Assembly (NCBI RefSeq): GCF_000424285.1
Contig: NZ_AUJP01000026.1
Coordinates: 1-53,791, forward strand
From: Butyrivibrio sp. MB2005
Lineage (GTDB): Bacteria > Bacillota > Clostridia > Lachnospirales > Lachnospiraceae
DNA length: 53,791 bases
Reading direction: 5' to 3'
The notes below the pieces were generated by a model, which worked only from the letters and a program-made list of their open reading frames with translations, made no database searches and was not told the DNA's origin. Below are positions 42,803 to 50,112 of the stretch, piece after piece (within the stretch, counting starts at the first letter, position 1; every line of letters begins with the position of its first letter). A program made the translations under genes and the position numbers.

Positions 42803-43243
42803 ATGGAATACAGAATAATGACAGAAGACGACCTGCAGTATGTAGCAGAGAAATACACAGAATACTACAACACTGTAGAGGAATGCTGCTGGACACATGA
42901 GAAGGCATATAAGAGAATCCATCAGGTTTTAACTATGGAGGATTCCATGTGTATGGTTCAGACAGATCAGGAAGGAAATATAACCGGATATCTTATGGGA
43001 TATTTCAAGGAATATGATGATATACGGGGCTATTTTCTTGAGGAAATCGTGATATTTATGGGCCATCAGGGAAAAGGCTACGGCACAGCTTTCCTGAAGC
43101 ATTTAGAAGAGGTAGTCAGAGAGAACGGGGTTTCAATAGTTGAGCTTAGCAGCGTTAATGATGACAAGCATGAGAAATTCTATTCCGGTTTAGGCTTTTA
43201 TCCCGCTGATAACTTTGTACTGATGAGTAAGTTCATGGAATAA
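42803..43243 (+). CDS. GNAT-family N-acetyltransferase
   Basis: The 146-residue protein has the GNAT fold, transferring acetyl from acetyl-CoA to an amine. The acetyl-CoA-binding motif A is FMGHQGKGYGTAFLKHLEEV near residues 89-108, and motif B includes VELSSVNDDKHEKFYSGLGF. The target is unknown. AGGAG is rather far from ATG 42803, so translation may begin there or at the ATG at 42818. It lies just after the broken methyltransferase gene. Confidence 0.82.
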   Translation: MEYRIMTEDDLQYVAEKYTEYYNTVEECCWTHEKAYKRIHQVLTMEDSMCMVQTDQEGNITGYLMGYFKEYDDIRGYFLEEIVIFMGHQGKGYGTAFLKHLEEVVRENGVSIVELSSVNDDKHEKFYSGLGFYPADNFVLMSKFME

Positions 43244-43272
43244 ATGCTAAGAGGAATTACAAGGAGAGAAAC

Positions 43273-43908
43273 ATGGAATTGGAATTAAAGAGGACTTATA
43301 AATTTTTCGGGTGGCAGGATGCAGATAAGGTAGCTCCCAAGACCCCTGAATTTGAGAAAATAAAGGATCTCAGATTCATGTATGATATCATGACCGAGAT
43401 TTGGTGCAGGGAGACATGTGCGCCCAGGATGAGAGATGATTGGACTAAGGAAAACATGACGCTTGGACAGTGTTCCATCACAGCATTTCTCATTCAGGAC
43501 ATATTTGGAGGAGAGGTTTACGGAACAGAGCTTGAAGACGGAAATTTCCATTGCTACAACGTAATCGACGGAATGACCTTTGATCTTACCAGTGAGCAGT
43601 TTGGGGATGAGGTTCTTAATTACGAGAATAACCCGGCACAGCTCAGGGAAGTGCACTTCGGAAAAGAAGAGAAGCATGAGAGGTATCTGTACCTTAAGGC
43701 AGAGCTTGGTAAAAAGCTGAATAAATTATCCATGCTTGAGCTTATAGATAAGGCTGCAAAGGGTAGCATAGATGCAGCAGCTGAGCTGGCTGAAGCGTAT
43801 TTTACAGGTAAATACGGAGATGAGAATCCGGCTAAAGCAAAGAAATGGGCAAGCTATGCAGCTAAAAAGGGAAGCAGTCTTGCACAGGAGCTGTTATCCA
43901 AGCTTTGA
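43273..43908 (+). CDS. YunG-like protein with a Sel1-like C-terminal repeat
   Basis: The 211-residue product resembles the YunG family over residues 30-125. Its signature is a CAPRMRDDW segment, then LGQCSITAFLIQDIFGGEVY, then HCYNVIDGMTFDLTSEQFG, with Cys and His residues reminiscent of a papain-like fold. Residues 150-211 form a short helical repeat of the Sel1/TPR kind (AAAELAEAYFTGKYGDENPA, then AKKWASYAAKKG), which is unusual. The function is unknown. AAGGAGAG precedes ATG 43273. Confidence 0.7.
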   Translation: MELELKRTYKFFGWQDADKVAPKTPEFEKIKDLRFMYDIMTEIWCRETCAPRMRDDWTKENMTLGQCSITAFLIQDIFGGEVYGTELEDGNFHCYNVIDGMTFDLTSEQFGDEVLNYENNPAQLREVHFGKEEKHERYLYLKAELGKKLNKLSMLELIDKAAKGSIDAAAELAEAYFTGKYGDENPAKAKKWASYAAKKGSSLAQELLSKL

Positions 43909-43923
43909 AAAGGGAGATATTGA

Positions 43924-44463
43924 ATGAGTGATCATTTTTATTTTGTAAGGCATGGCGAAACTGTATGGAACGTAGAGAACAAAATCTGCGGAGCCACAGA
44001 CATAGCGCTTACATATAGAGGACATGAGCAGGCGATAGAGACCGGGGAGAAGATTCTTTTGGAAGGGATTAAGGCCGATGAGATTTTATCATCACCGCTT
44101 GTGAGAGCTTCCGAGACAGCACGTCATATATCAGAGATGACAGGGATCCCTATGAGGATCGAGCAGCGTCTTATTGAGCAGAACTTTGGCAGATATGAGT
44201 CAACTCCAAGGGACGGAGCGGAGTTCCATGAAGCCAAAAAGCACATGGCAAGCCGTTTTTCTACAGGTGAATCCATGATGCAGCTTGCTCAGAGGATATA
44301 CAACCTTCTTGATGATATAAGGGATGATGATAAGACATATATCCTGGTGGCCCATAACGGCATTGCAAGGATTGTGGAGTCCTATTTTAGGGAGATGGAT
44401 AACGAGGAGTTTTCAAGCTTCGGCATAAAGAATTGTGAGATAAGAAGATACGATTTTGACTAA
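43924..44463 (+). CDS. Histidine phosphatase family protein
   Basis: The 179-residue protein has the phosphoglycerate-mutase-like fold. The catalytic His lies in FVRHGETVWN at residues 7-16; the second His lies in ILVAHNGIARI. The sequence SSPLVRASETARHI is the expected middle motif. It could be a phosphatase acting on a small metabolite; members of this group include alpha-ribazole phosphatase and broad sugar phosphatases. It lies 15 bases after the YunG-like gene. Confidence 0.88.
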   Translation: MSDHFYFVRHGETVWNVENKICGATDIALTYRGHEQAIETGEKILLEGIKADEILSSPLVRASETARHISEMTGIPMRIEQRLIEQNFGRYESTPRDGAEFHEAKKHMASRFSTGESMMQLAQRIYNLLDDIRDDDKTYILVAHNGIARIVESYFREMDNEEFSSFGIKNCEIRRYDFD

Positions 44464-44524
44464 TATTGAGTTGTGAAAAGGTATGGGGAAATTGCTCTAT
44501 AGAGCATTGAAAGGGGAACTAAGT

Positions 44525-45628
44525 ATGAAAAAAGTAAATGTAAAGAAACTACTAACGTTAGCACTTGCGATATGTCTTACTTTTACATCAGCATCAGCAT
44601 TTGCACCTAAGGCAGCCATTAAAGCTCAGGCAGCGGGGAGCATCACCAATCCTACTTCCATGCAGCCAAGCACTGATTATTCAGCGAATTGGAATGGCCT
44701 GGCAATGGGTCAGCATGATTGTTATAAAGTGACTCTTCCGGCAGATGGCAAATATACAGTAATTCTTATGGCACAGAATTCATCAGATATGGTTTGCTGT
44801 ATCAGAAATGCTCAGAGTCTTGATAACGCATCTGTTCTTGAAAGTACCTCTGTTTTTTGCGAGAACTTGAATTCACCATATACAAACACTAAAGCTACTG
44901 TTCTTTCTGCAGGAACATATTATATTACTGTTGAAAACAGACTCGGTGAATCAAGTGGCAAATACAAATTAAAGACTACTTACGAGAACTTCGGTTTTTC
45001 AGAGACTCCTGACAGCTATGATTCACCTAAGTCTTTAGTAGTGGGCAACACTTACACAGATGCCCTTACAAAAACAGACAGTGAGGACTGGTACAAGGTA
45101 ACTATTCCCGGAAGCGGAAAATATACTCTTAGATATTCATCATTTCAGAGTACTGTAAGATTCACTCTCAAAGATGTCGATCTTCGTGAAGTAGCAGCAA
45201 AAGACGGTTATGAGAATTCTAATGAATCGGTTGATGTTTTCCTTAATACAGGAACTTACTATCTCCATATAAACGGATGGCCTTCAAAATATTCATTCTC
45301 ACTGAATAACGCCCAGATCAGTCAGTCTTCAATTGCCAAGGTAAAGGCTGTCAGAAATAAGAAGGTAGACGTAACATTCAAGAAAGTAAATGATGTTGCA
45401 GGTTATCAGATCAGATATTCAACTGACAAGAATTTCAGGAAAAATGTTAAAACAAAAACCTTTAGCATAAATAAAGCAAAATCTGCTAAAGGCAGTAAGA
45501 AAGTTTATACCATTTCAAAGCTTAAGAAAAACAAGAAGTATTACTTCCAGATCAGAACATACGTAGAAAAAAACAACGTGAAATACTACTCTGACTGGTC
45601 AAAGTCAAAGAATGTGAAGGTAAAATGA
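44525..45628 (+). CDS. Secreted protein with PPC-like and Fn3-like domains
   Basis: The 367-residue protein has a signal peptide ending near AIKAQA-AG (residue 37). Two domains of about 110 residues with HDCYKVTLPADGKYTVILMA and EDWYKVTIPGSGKYTLRY resemble bacterial pre-peptidase C-terminal (PPC) domains. The last 85 residues (KVKAVRNKKVDVTFKKVND, then YYFQIRTYVEK) resemble a fibronectin type III domain seen in many Lachnospiraceae surface proteins. No protease or other catalytic domain is visible, so it is probably a structural or binding protein at the surface. ATG 44525 follows AAAGGGG and opens directly into the signal peptide. Confidence 0.78.
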   Translation: MKKVNVKKLLTLALAICLTFTSASAFAPKAAIKAQAAGSITNPTSMQPSTDYSANWNGLAMGQHDCYKVTLPADGKYTVILMAQNSSDMVCCIRNAQSLDNASVLESTSVFCENLNSPYTNTKATVLSAGTYYITVENRLGESSGKYKLKTTYENFGFSETPDSYDSPKSLVVGNTYTDALTKTDSEDWYKVTIPGSGKYTLRYSSFQSTVRFTLKDVDLREVAAKDGYENSNESVDVFLNTGTYYLHINGWPSKYSFSLNNAQISQSSIAKVKAVRNKKVDVTFKKVNDVAGYQIRYSTDKNFRKNVKTKTFSINKAKSAKGSKKVYTISKLKKNKKYYFQIRTYVEKNNVKYYSDWSKSKNVKVK

Positions 45629-45635
45629 TTATTTA

Positions 45636-45654
45636 GCACCAAGAGCATTGGTGC
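45636..45654. terminator. Candidate bidirectional terminator between converging genes
   Basis: GCACCAA (45636-45642) pairs with TTGGTGC (45648-45654). It lies between the plus-strand surface protein gene and the minus-strand ferredoxin-like gene. No T-run is present on the plus side, so its efficiency is doubtful. Confidence 0.4.
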
Positions 45655-45672
45655 GGAGAAATGGTTTAGGAA

Positions 45673-45870
45673 TCAGGATTCGTAATCCTCAGGAAACATC
45701 AGGATATCGCGAACCATAGTGCTGATGAAATCGCGGCATTGTCCACAGCCGGTACTACATCCGGTGACCTCCTGGACTTTTTCGAAGGTGTCAGCGCCGC
45801 CTTTTACGGCATCAAGGATCATTCCATAGTTGACATTTTTGCAGTGGCAGGCTATTTTTTCACGTTTCAT
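45673..45870 (-). CDS. BFD-like [2Fe-2S]-binding protein
   Basis: The 65-residue protein matches the bacterioferritin-associated ferredoxin (BFD)-like domain. Its four Cys ligands are in ACHCKNV and GCSTGCGQCRDF. These domains bind a [2Fe-2S] cluster and pass electrons or sense redox state. Its length is that of a single free-standing domain. AGGAGG lies before the ATG on the minus strand. It is the only clear minus-strand gene in the window. The partner protein is not encoded next to it. Confidence 0.87.
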   Translation of the reverse strand: MKREKIACHCKNVNYGMILDAVKGGADTFEKVQEVTGCSTGCGQCRDFISTMVRDILMFPEDYES

Positions 45871-46065
45871 ACAGGACCTCCTTGATATTTGTTGGGTTCA
45901 GTATAGCAGATTCGGAAAACACTTTCATCAGATTGTTTCAGGTTTGAATGAGTCTTTCAAAAGAGGCAGTTTTTGGTAATTCTGCTAATAGGAATCAGTC
46001 ATTATCACAAGTTAAAATGTTTCTACAGGACGAGGAATTACAAAAACTTCAAATAATTATTTTTT

Positions 46066-46320
46066 AGAGGCCAGGCAGTGCTTGAGATTTTCTCAGTATT
46101 GTCTGGTCTCGCCAATTAATGGGGCATAATTTATGAATAATTAGCGAGAAAACTCCTTCCGACGATGTCGGTCGGGGATGAATCGCCCGTCTTCAACGCT
46201 TTGCTTTAACATATTTTCCAGATTTCTCATATTTTCTTCGATGGTCATCTGTCAGATTAACCTAAAACAGTAAAATATACATATACGAGAAAGCTCACAA
46301 CCATGGGCTTTCTTTTTTTT
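46066..46320 (+). ncRNA. Candidate structured small RNA outside the transposon end
   Basis: Three successive hairpins can be drawn on the plus strand. The first pairs 46067-46087 with 46091-46110: 20 base pairs including four G-U pairs, one bulge and a TTT loop. On the opposite strand those four would be A-C mismatches, which points to a plus-strand RNA. The second pairs CTCGCCAATTA (46108-46118) with TAATTAGCGAG (46138-46148) with one mismatch, sharing three bases with the first. The third is CCGAC with GTCGG (46159-46171). The segment ends in a strong terminator at 46288-46320. No clear promoter is seen. It could be a small RNA, or a remnant of a hairpin-ended element such as IS200/IS605. 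Confidence 0.4.
46288..46320 (+). terminator. Strong intrinsic terminator before the Tn7-like module
   Basis: AGAAAGCTC (46288-46296) pairs with GGGCTTTCT (46305-46313) with one T-G, followed by a run of T to 46320. No plus-strand gene lies in the 650 bases before it, so it ends either read-through or a small RNA. Confidence 0.8.
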
Positions 46321-46370
46321 CACATTTTACATTACTCTCCATTTAGGTTAAATTTTTAAAGCTAAAAATC

Positions 46371-46441
46371 GTAAAAAGCCGTACCATTTAAGCTATTTTT
46401 GTAAAAAGCCGTAATTTTATAGATAAAAGTGTAAAAAGCCG
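46371..46441 (+). repeat. Three 11-base direct repeats at 30-bp spacing, putative TnsB sites
   Basis: GTAAAAAGCCG occurs at 46371, 46401 and 46431, exactly 30 bp apart; the first two continue with TA. Tn7-like transposons carry several short TnsB-binding repeats at each end, so this should be the tnsA-proximal end. The outer terminus is probably within about 100 bases to the left but could not be fixed; no TGT...ACA pair with a target duplication was found. Confidence 0.7.
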
Positions 46442-46469
46442 AATATGAGTGCCAAGGATATAATTATGC

Positions 46470-46483
46470 CGATAATATTATCG
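46470..46483. promoter_or_regulatory. 14-bp perfect palindrome before the tnsA-like gene
   Basis: CGATAATATTATCG lies between the end repeats and the tnsA-like ribosome site, with a TATAAT at 46459-46464 just upstream. It could be an operator for control of the transposition genes. The inner 12 bases also occur at 7108-7119. Confidence 0.4.
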
Positions 46484-46523
46484 TTATATAAACTTAATTT
46501 TATCGATAGGAGGTGCACTAAAA

Positions 46524-47180
46524 ATGTATCGATACGAGGAACCTATTTTCAGGCTGAGAAGTTCAAGCTATGGCAGTAACTATTGGGTATTTCACAGCAG
46601 AAAACTTCGGAGAAGAGTAGCAGTATTTTCTAACCTTGAATATGAGAATATTCTTACTCTTGAGATGAATCCTGATGTGGAGTGGTACTGTGAATATCCT
46701 TTGGAAACTACTGTCTATATAGGAGGGAAGGAGTCAAAGGTTCTGTTCAATGCATGGGTAAAATATAAAGACGGAACAGAAGAATATCAAGGTGTTGCAT
46801 ATCTTTGCAGTTCTGATGATAGTAAGGATCATGTGAAGGTTGCCTGCCAGTCGGCGTGGTGCTTACAGAATGATGTCAATTTTGTATTCCGAAACGAAAA
46901 GAATATTGAAATAGGACCTTTCTATATCCGAAATATATCGCTTCTTGCAGCCAGGGCCAGAAGATTCACAGCTTGTGGATTAAATGCAGACAGGATCTTC
47001 CTAAGTTTTATCCAGGCAAAAAGGCATATATGTATCGGTGAACTTGAAAAGATGGGGCGCCTAGAAAAGTACAGAGCGCTGGATTATATTTCAGATCTGT
47101 ACTATAGAGGATTGGTCACACTGAGCAATATGAATACAGACTGCATCTCTGCAGATACGGAGGTGATCTCCATTGGCTAA
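46524..47180 (+). CDS. TnsA-like protein with degenerate nuclease site
   Basis: In Tn7 the endonuclease TnsA cuts the 5' ends of the element, so that transposition is cut-and-paste. This 218-residue protein has the family pattern: SNLEYENILTLEMNPDVEWY with Glu39 as the first catalytic acid, then EYPLETTVYIGG. But where TnsA has PD followed by an E/Q-V-K strand, this reads FNAWVKY (Asn76) and YQGVAYL (Gln89 to Tyr92), so the catalytic Asp and Lys appear to be missing. The C-terminal half resembles the TnsA helical domain. AGGAGGTG precedes ATG 46524. The gene overlaps tnsB by 8 bases. The alignment is by eye and homology is supported mostly by gene order. Confidence 0.72.
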   Translation: MYRYEEPIFRLRSSSYGSNYWVFHSRKLRRRVAVFSNLEYENILTLEMNPDVEWYCEYPLETTVYIGGKESKVLFNAWVKYKDGTEEYQGVAYLCSSDDSKDHVKVACQSAWCLQNDVNFVFRNEKNIEIGPFYIRNISLLAARARRFTACGLNADRIFLSFIQAKRHICIGELEKMGRLEKYRALDYISDLYYRGLVTLSNMNTDCISADTEVISIG

Positions 47181-49110
47181 TAAAAAATATAATATCGAAG
47201 AACTCCGCCAGGCAAGGAGCATGTGGACTGAACCGCTTATCAGTACTGTCCCTGAATCTAAAAGAAGTAGGTATATGCTAAATAAGCAGGCTGTAGATAT
47301 GTACATAGATGGCGAATCTGTAAAAAAGATTACTGAAATGACAGGTATCCCCGGTTCGAGAATGGTATCGCTGATAGAAAGATGTCTTTCTTCAAATGAT
47401 ACAGGGAATATTCTTGGATATCACGGTCTTTTAACAGGAAGTAAACCCTTTAGAGAAACGAGATCAGGACATGGCAGAGAGTTTGATCAGCTTCTGGAGA
47501 AGTATCCTCAATTGAAAGAGTTCATAGTAGGGTGTTATTTTGGTGACAGGAAATATACGCTTGTCAGGAACATGAACATAACATCACTTCACAGGTTATT
47601 TCTTAAAGAATGCCGCAATCTTGGCATCACAGAGTGGCAGTACCCATTTACTACAGAAAACCGTGGATATGTCAGCATGTGTGCCTACGTCCATAAACTT
47701 GAAGCTGATAACATTTCTTTAAATGCCAGAAGATTTGATAAAAATACTGCCCAGAAGCTTGCGTCTACAGGGATTGGGCACAGGCTTACAGTCAATCCGG
47801 TGGCTCCTTTTGCTACAGTACAGATTGACGGCCACATCATAGATATCGAATATGTAATTGATGTACCCAATACAGACGGCACTGTTAGCAAGGTTGTTGC
47901 TACAAGGGCGTGGTTAATAGCCGTGATAGATATAGCAACAAGATGTATCCTTGGATATTCCCTTTCTCAGGAATTTAATTACGACCAGTATGATGTCATG
48001 GATGCTATTAAAAATGCCATCATACCGAAAACTCTGCTGGATCTGACCATCGAAGGACTTCAGTATCCATCTAATGGCGGTTTCTATTCAACCGCGTTTT
48101 CTGATTTCAAATATGCAGTCTTTGATTCAATAATGCTGGATAATGCAAAATCGCATCTGTCAGCATACACGGTAGGAAAACTTGTAGATGAGCTTGGCTG
48201 CTGCGTTAACTATGGATCTGTTGCAACTCCCGAAACAAGAGGAATTGTTGAAAGATTTTTCGGAACGCTAGAGTCCAGAGGATTCCATATGCTGCCATCA
48301 ACAACCGGGTCAGATACCAAAGATCCTGTCAGAAAAAACCCTGAAAAAAATGCAATAAAATATGATGTCACATATGAACAGATGACTGAACTGATAGATG
48401 TTCTCATAGCTGAGTATAATAACACACCCCATAAAGGGGTAGATGGACTTTCACCCTTAGAGTGCATGAGCTGCAAACTGTTTCAAGCAGGGCTTTACCC
48501 ATATGTGGCTGACGAAGATATGATCATATCAGTCATAGAACGTCTGAACATGAGGATGGACAAACGCACTGTCAGAGGTAGGGCAGCACATGGCAAACAC
48601 GCATATATTCAGTTTATGGGTACTGAGTATCGTAGCAAGATACTCTCTGCCACTGAACACTACCTTGGACAGTCACTGACCATCCTTTATGACCCCAGGG
48701 ATATTTCCAGTATTGAGGCATATGATCAGGATGGCAGATATATAGACACGCTTAAGGCAAGTGGGGAATTCGGTACAAAATCACATTCCGTCAGGACGAG
48801 AAAGAATGCCCTGAAGCTTGCCAGAGAGCGTGGGAGATCAAAACTAATATTTGATACACCGATAGATGCATATATATCAAGCCTTGATGTCAAAGGAAAG
48901 AAAAGCCGGAGAAACGCTACCATGGCAGATATAGTCAGACGTGAGATTAGCAAGGGCATAGCAGCAGAACAGCAAAGTGATAATACATATAACCTGGAGA
49001 CTGTACGTAAAAAACAGGAAACTGGGGCTGTACTAAGATATGAAGATATTAAAGGTCTTTCACCGGAAGACCTTTATACGTTGATGTTCCAAAGCAGAAA
49101 GGAGGGTTAA
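47173..49110 (+). CDS. tnsB: TnsB-like DDE transposase
   Basis: The 645-residue protein is the retroviral-integrase-type transposase of the Tn7 group, which binds the end repeats and joins the 3' ends to target DNA. The catalytic triad is intact: Asp219 in VQIDGHIID, Asp323 in SIMLDNAKSH, and Glu360 in RGIVERFFGTLES, with a 37-residue gap between the last two. Residues 1-150 contain HTH-like DNA-binding segments (KKITEMTGIPGSRMVSLIE), and a Mu-type beta-barrel domain and basic tail follow the catalytic core. It starts at TTG 47173, supported by GGAGGTGA 6 bases upstream. The C-terminal tail probably contacts TnsC. Confidence 0.9.
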   Translation: MANKKYNIEELRQARSMWTEPLISTVPESKRSRYMLNKQAVDMYIDGESVKKITEMTGIPGSRMVSLIERCLSSNDTGNILGYHGLLTGSKPFRETRSGHGREFDQLLEKYPQLKEFIVGCYFGDRKYTLVRNMNITSLHRLFLKECRNLGITEWQYPFTTENRGYVSMCAYVHKLEADNISLNARRFDKNTAQKLASTGIGHRLTVNPVAPFATVQIDGHIIDIEYVIDVPNTDGTVSKVVATRAWLIAVIDIATRCILGYSLSQEFNYDQYDVMDAIKNAIIPKTLLDLTIEGLQYPSNGGFYSTAFSDFKYAVFDSIMLDNAKSHLSAYTVGKLVDELGCCVNYGSVATPETRGIVERFFGTLESRGFHMLPSTTGSDTKDPVRKNPEKNAIKYDVTYEQMTELIDVLIAEYNNTPHKGVDGLSPLECMSCKLFQAGLYPYVADEDMIISVIERLNMRMDKRTVRGRAAHGKHAYIQFMGTEYRSKILSATEHYLGQSLTILYDPRDISSIEAYDQDGRYIDTLKASGEFGTKSHSVRTRKNALKLARERGRSKLIFDTPIDAYISSLDVKGKKSRRNATMADIVRREISKGIAAEQQSDNTYNLETVRKKQETGAVLRYEDIKGLSPEDLYTLMFQSRKEG

Positions 49111-49113
49111 TGC

Positions 49114-50112
49114 GTGTATTCTACAAAAGAAGCTGTATCAGCTAATAATATATCAGAACAGTTCATATCACAGATGACTATCCGCTATCTTACTTCCCAT
49201 AAGCTTGTATTTCCGACTAAGAGCATCCTTGATGAAGAACGGAGAATCAATTCATGGCTCGGCATAGGAGCTTGTGGGAGTATTACTTATGGAAGAGCCA
49301 GGATAGGCAAGACGGTGTGCATGAACTATGTAGCTGAATCCATAAGAAATCAATATGGGAGCCGTGAAATGGTCATTATATGGAATGTGACTGACCACCC
49401 CGAAACTGAGAGAAACTTCTATGCCTCGATACTTATGGCTATGGGCTATGAATGTCCCAGATACAGTACCGCACTAATACTAAAAGAACGAGTTCTTAAT
49501 GAGCTTATATTACGTGCTCACGAGACCCCCTTTAAGAAAGCAGTCATGTTCATTGATGAAGCATGGAAACTAAGGGAAAAGGATTTTTACTGGCTTATGG
49601 ATTTATATAACAATCTTAGCGGAAAAGATATCCAGTTATCTGTGTTCATGTACGGGACAAGGGAACTTAAGGATCTTAAGCATTCCTTTAAACTTCAGGG
49701 CAAAGATCAGATAGTTGGACGTTTCATGATCAATGAAAGCCAGTTCTTTGGTATACAGGATCCCAAAGAGCTCCAGTTCTGCATGGCTTCGGTAGATAAA
49801 CTTCATGTTTGCATTACAGACTATGAAATATTATCGGATGGACTTGTGGATTTTTATTTTCCTTACGCAGATGGTAAGACCTTTTTTGATATCAGCAATG
49901 ACTTCTGGGAAGCATTTCAGAGTGTAAGGATCCAAAAGAGGATTGCGGCAGAAGATATTCCCATGAAATATTTCATAGATTCACTGGTGATCTGCCTCAA
50001 TAAGCATGGAAAACTGGGAAGCAGTCCAATTGCATTCCCTACGAGAAAGGAACTTGAAAGTTGTGTAGCGCTTTCGGGCTATGGTGAATCAGATGATGAA
50101 TACACTAAATAA
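49114..50112 (+). CDS. tnsC: TnsC-like AAA+ ATPase
   Basis: The 332-residue protein is the AAA+ regulator of Tn7-like systems, which links target selection by TniQ to the transposase. Walker A is GRARIGKT with Gly60 and Lys66, and Walker B is AVMFIDEAWK with Asp148. A sensor-like segment is LSVFMYGTRELKDL. It is shorter than Tn7 TnsC (about 555 residues), as in the TniB/minimal TnsC group. GTG 49114 follows GGAGGG. The last 17 bases overlap the next gene. Confidence 0.87.
   Translation: MYSTKEAVSANNISEQFISQMTIRYLTSHKLVFPTKSILDEERRINSWLGIGACGSITYGRARIGKTVCMNYVAESIRNQYGSREMVIIWNVTDHPETERNFYASILMAMGYECPRYSTALILKERVLNELILRAHETPFKKAVMFIDEAWKLREKDFYWLMDLYNNLSGKDIQLSVFMYGTRELKDLKHSFKLQGKDQIVGRFMINESQFFGIQDPKELQFCMASVDKLHVCITDYEILSDGLVDFYFPYADGKTFFDISNDFWEAFQSVRIQKRIAAEDIPMKYFIDSLVICLNKHGKLGSSPIAFPTRKELESCVALSGYGESDDEYTK

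Noticed and set aside
42529..42900. Intact 123-residue methyltransferase
   Set aside because: After codon 65 the frame reads an unlikely sequence and overlaps the GNAT gene, while another frame carries the expected C-terminus. I treat it as a pseudogene.
46141..46248. Minus-strand frame of 35 residues beginning MTIEENMRNLENMLKQ
   Set aside because: The sequence looks protein-like, but no ribosome site precedes it and it lies inside the candidate plus-strand RNA. It may be a relic of a mobile gene; I do not call it as a gene.
46371..46441. CRISPR-like array
   Set aside because: There are only three repeat units, each 11-13 bases with about 19 bases between, far below usual CRISPR repeat and spacer lengths, and no Cas genes are visible. 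TnsB sites explain it better.
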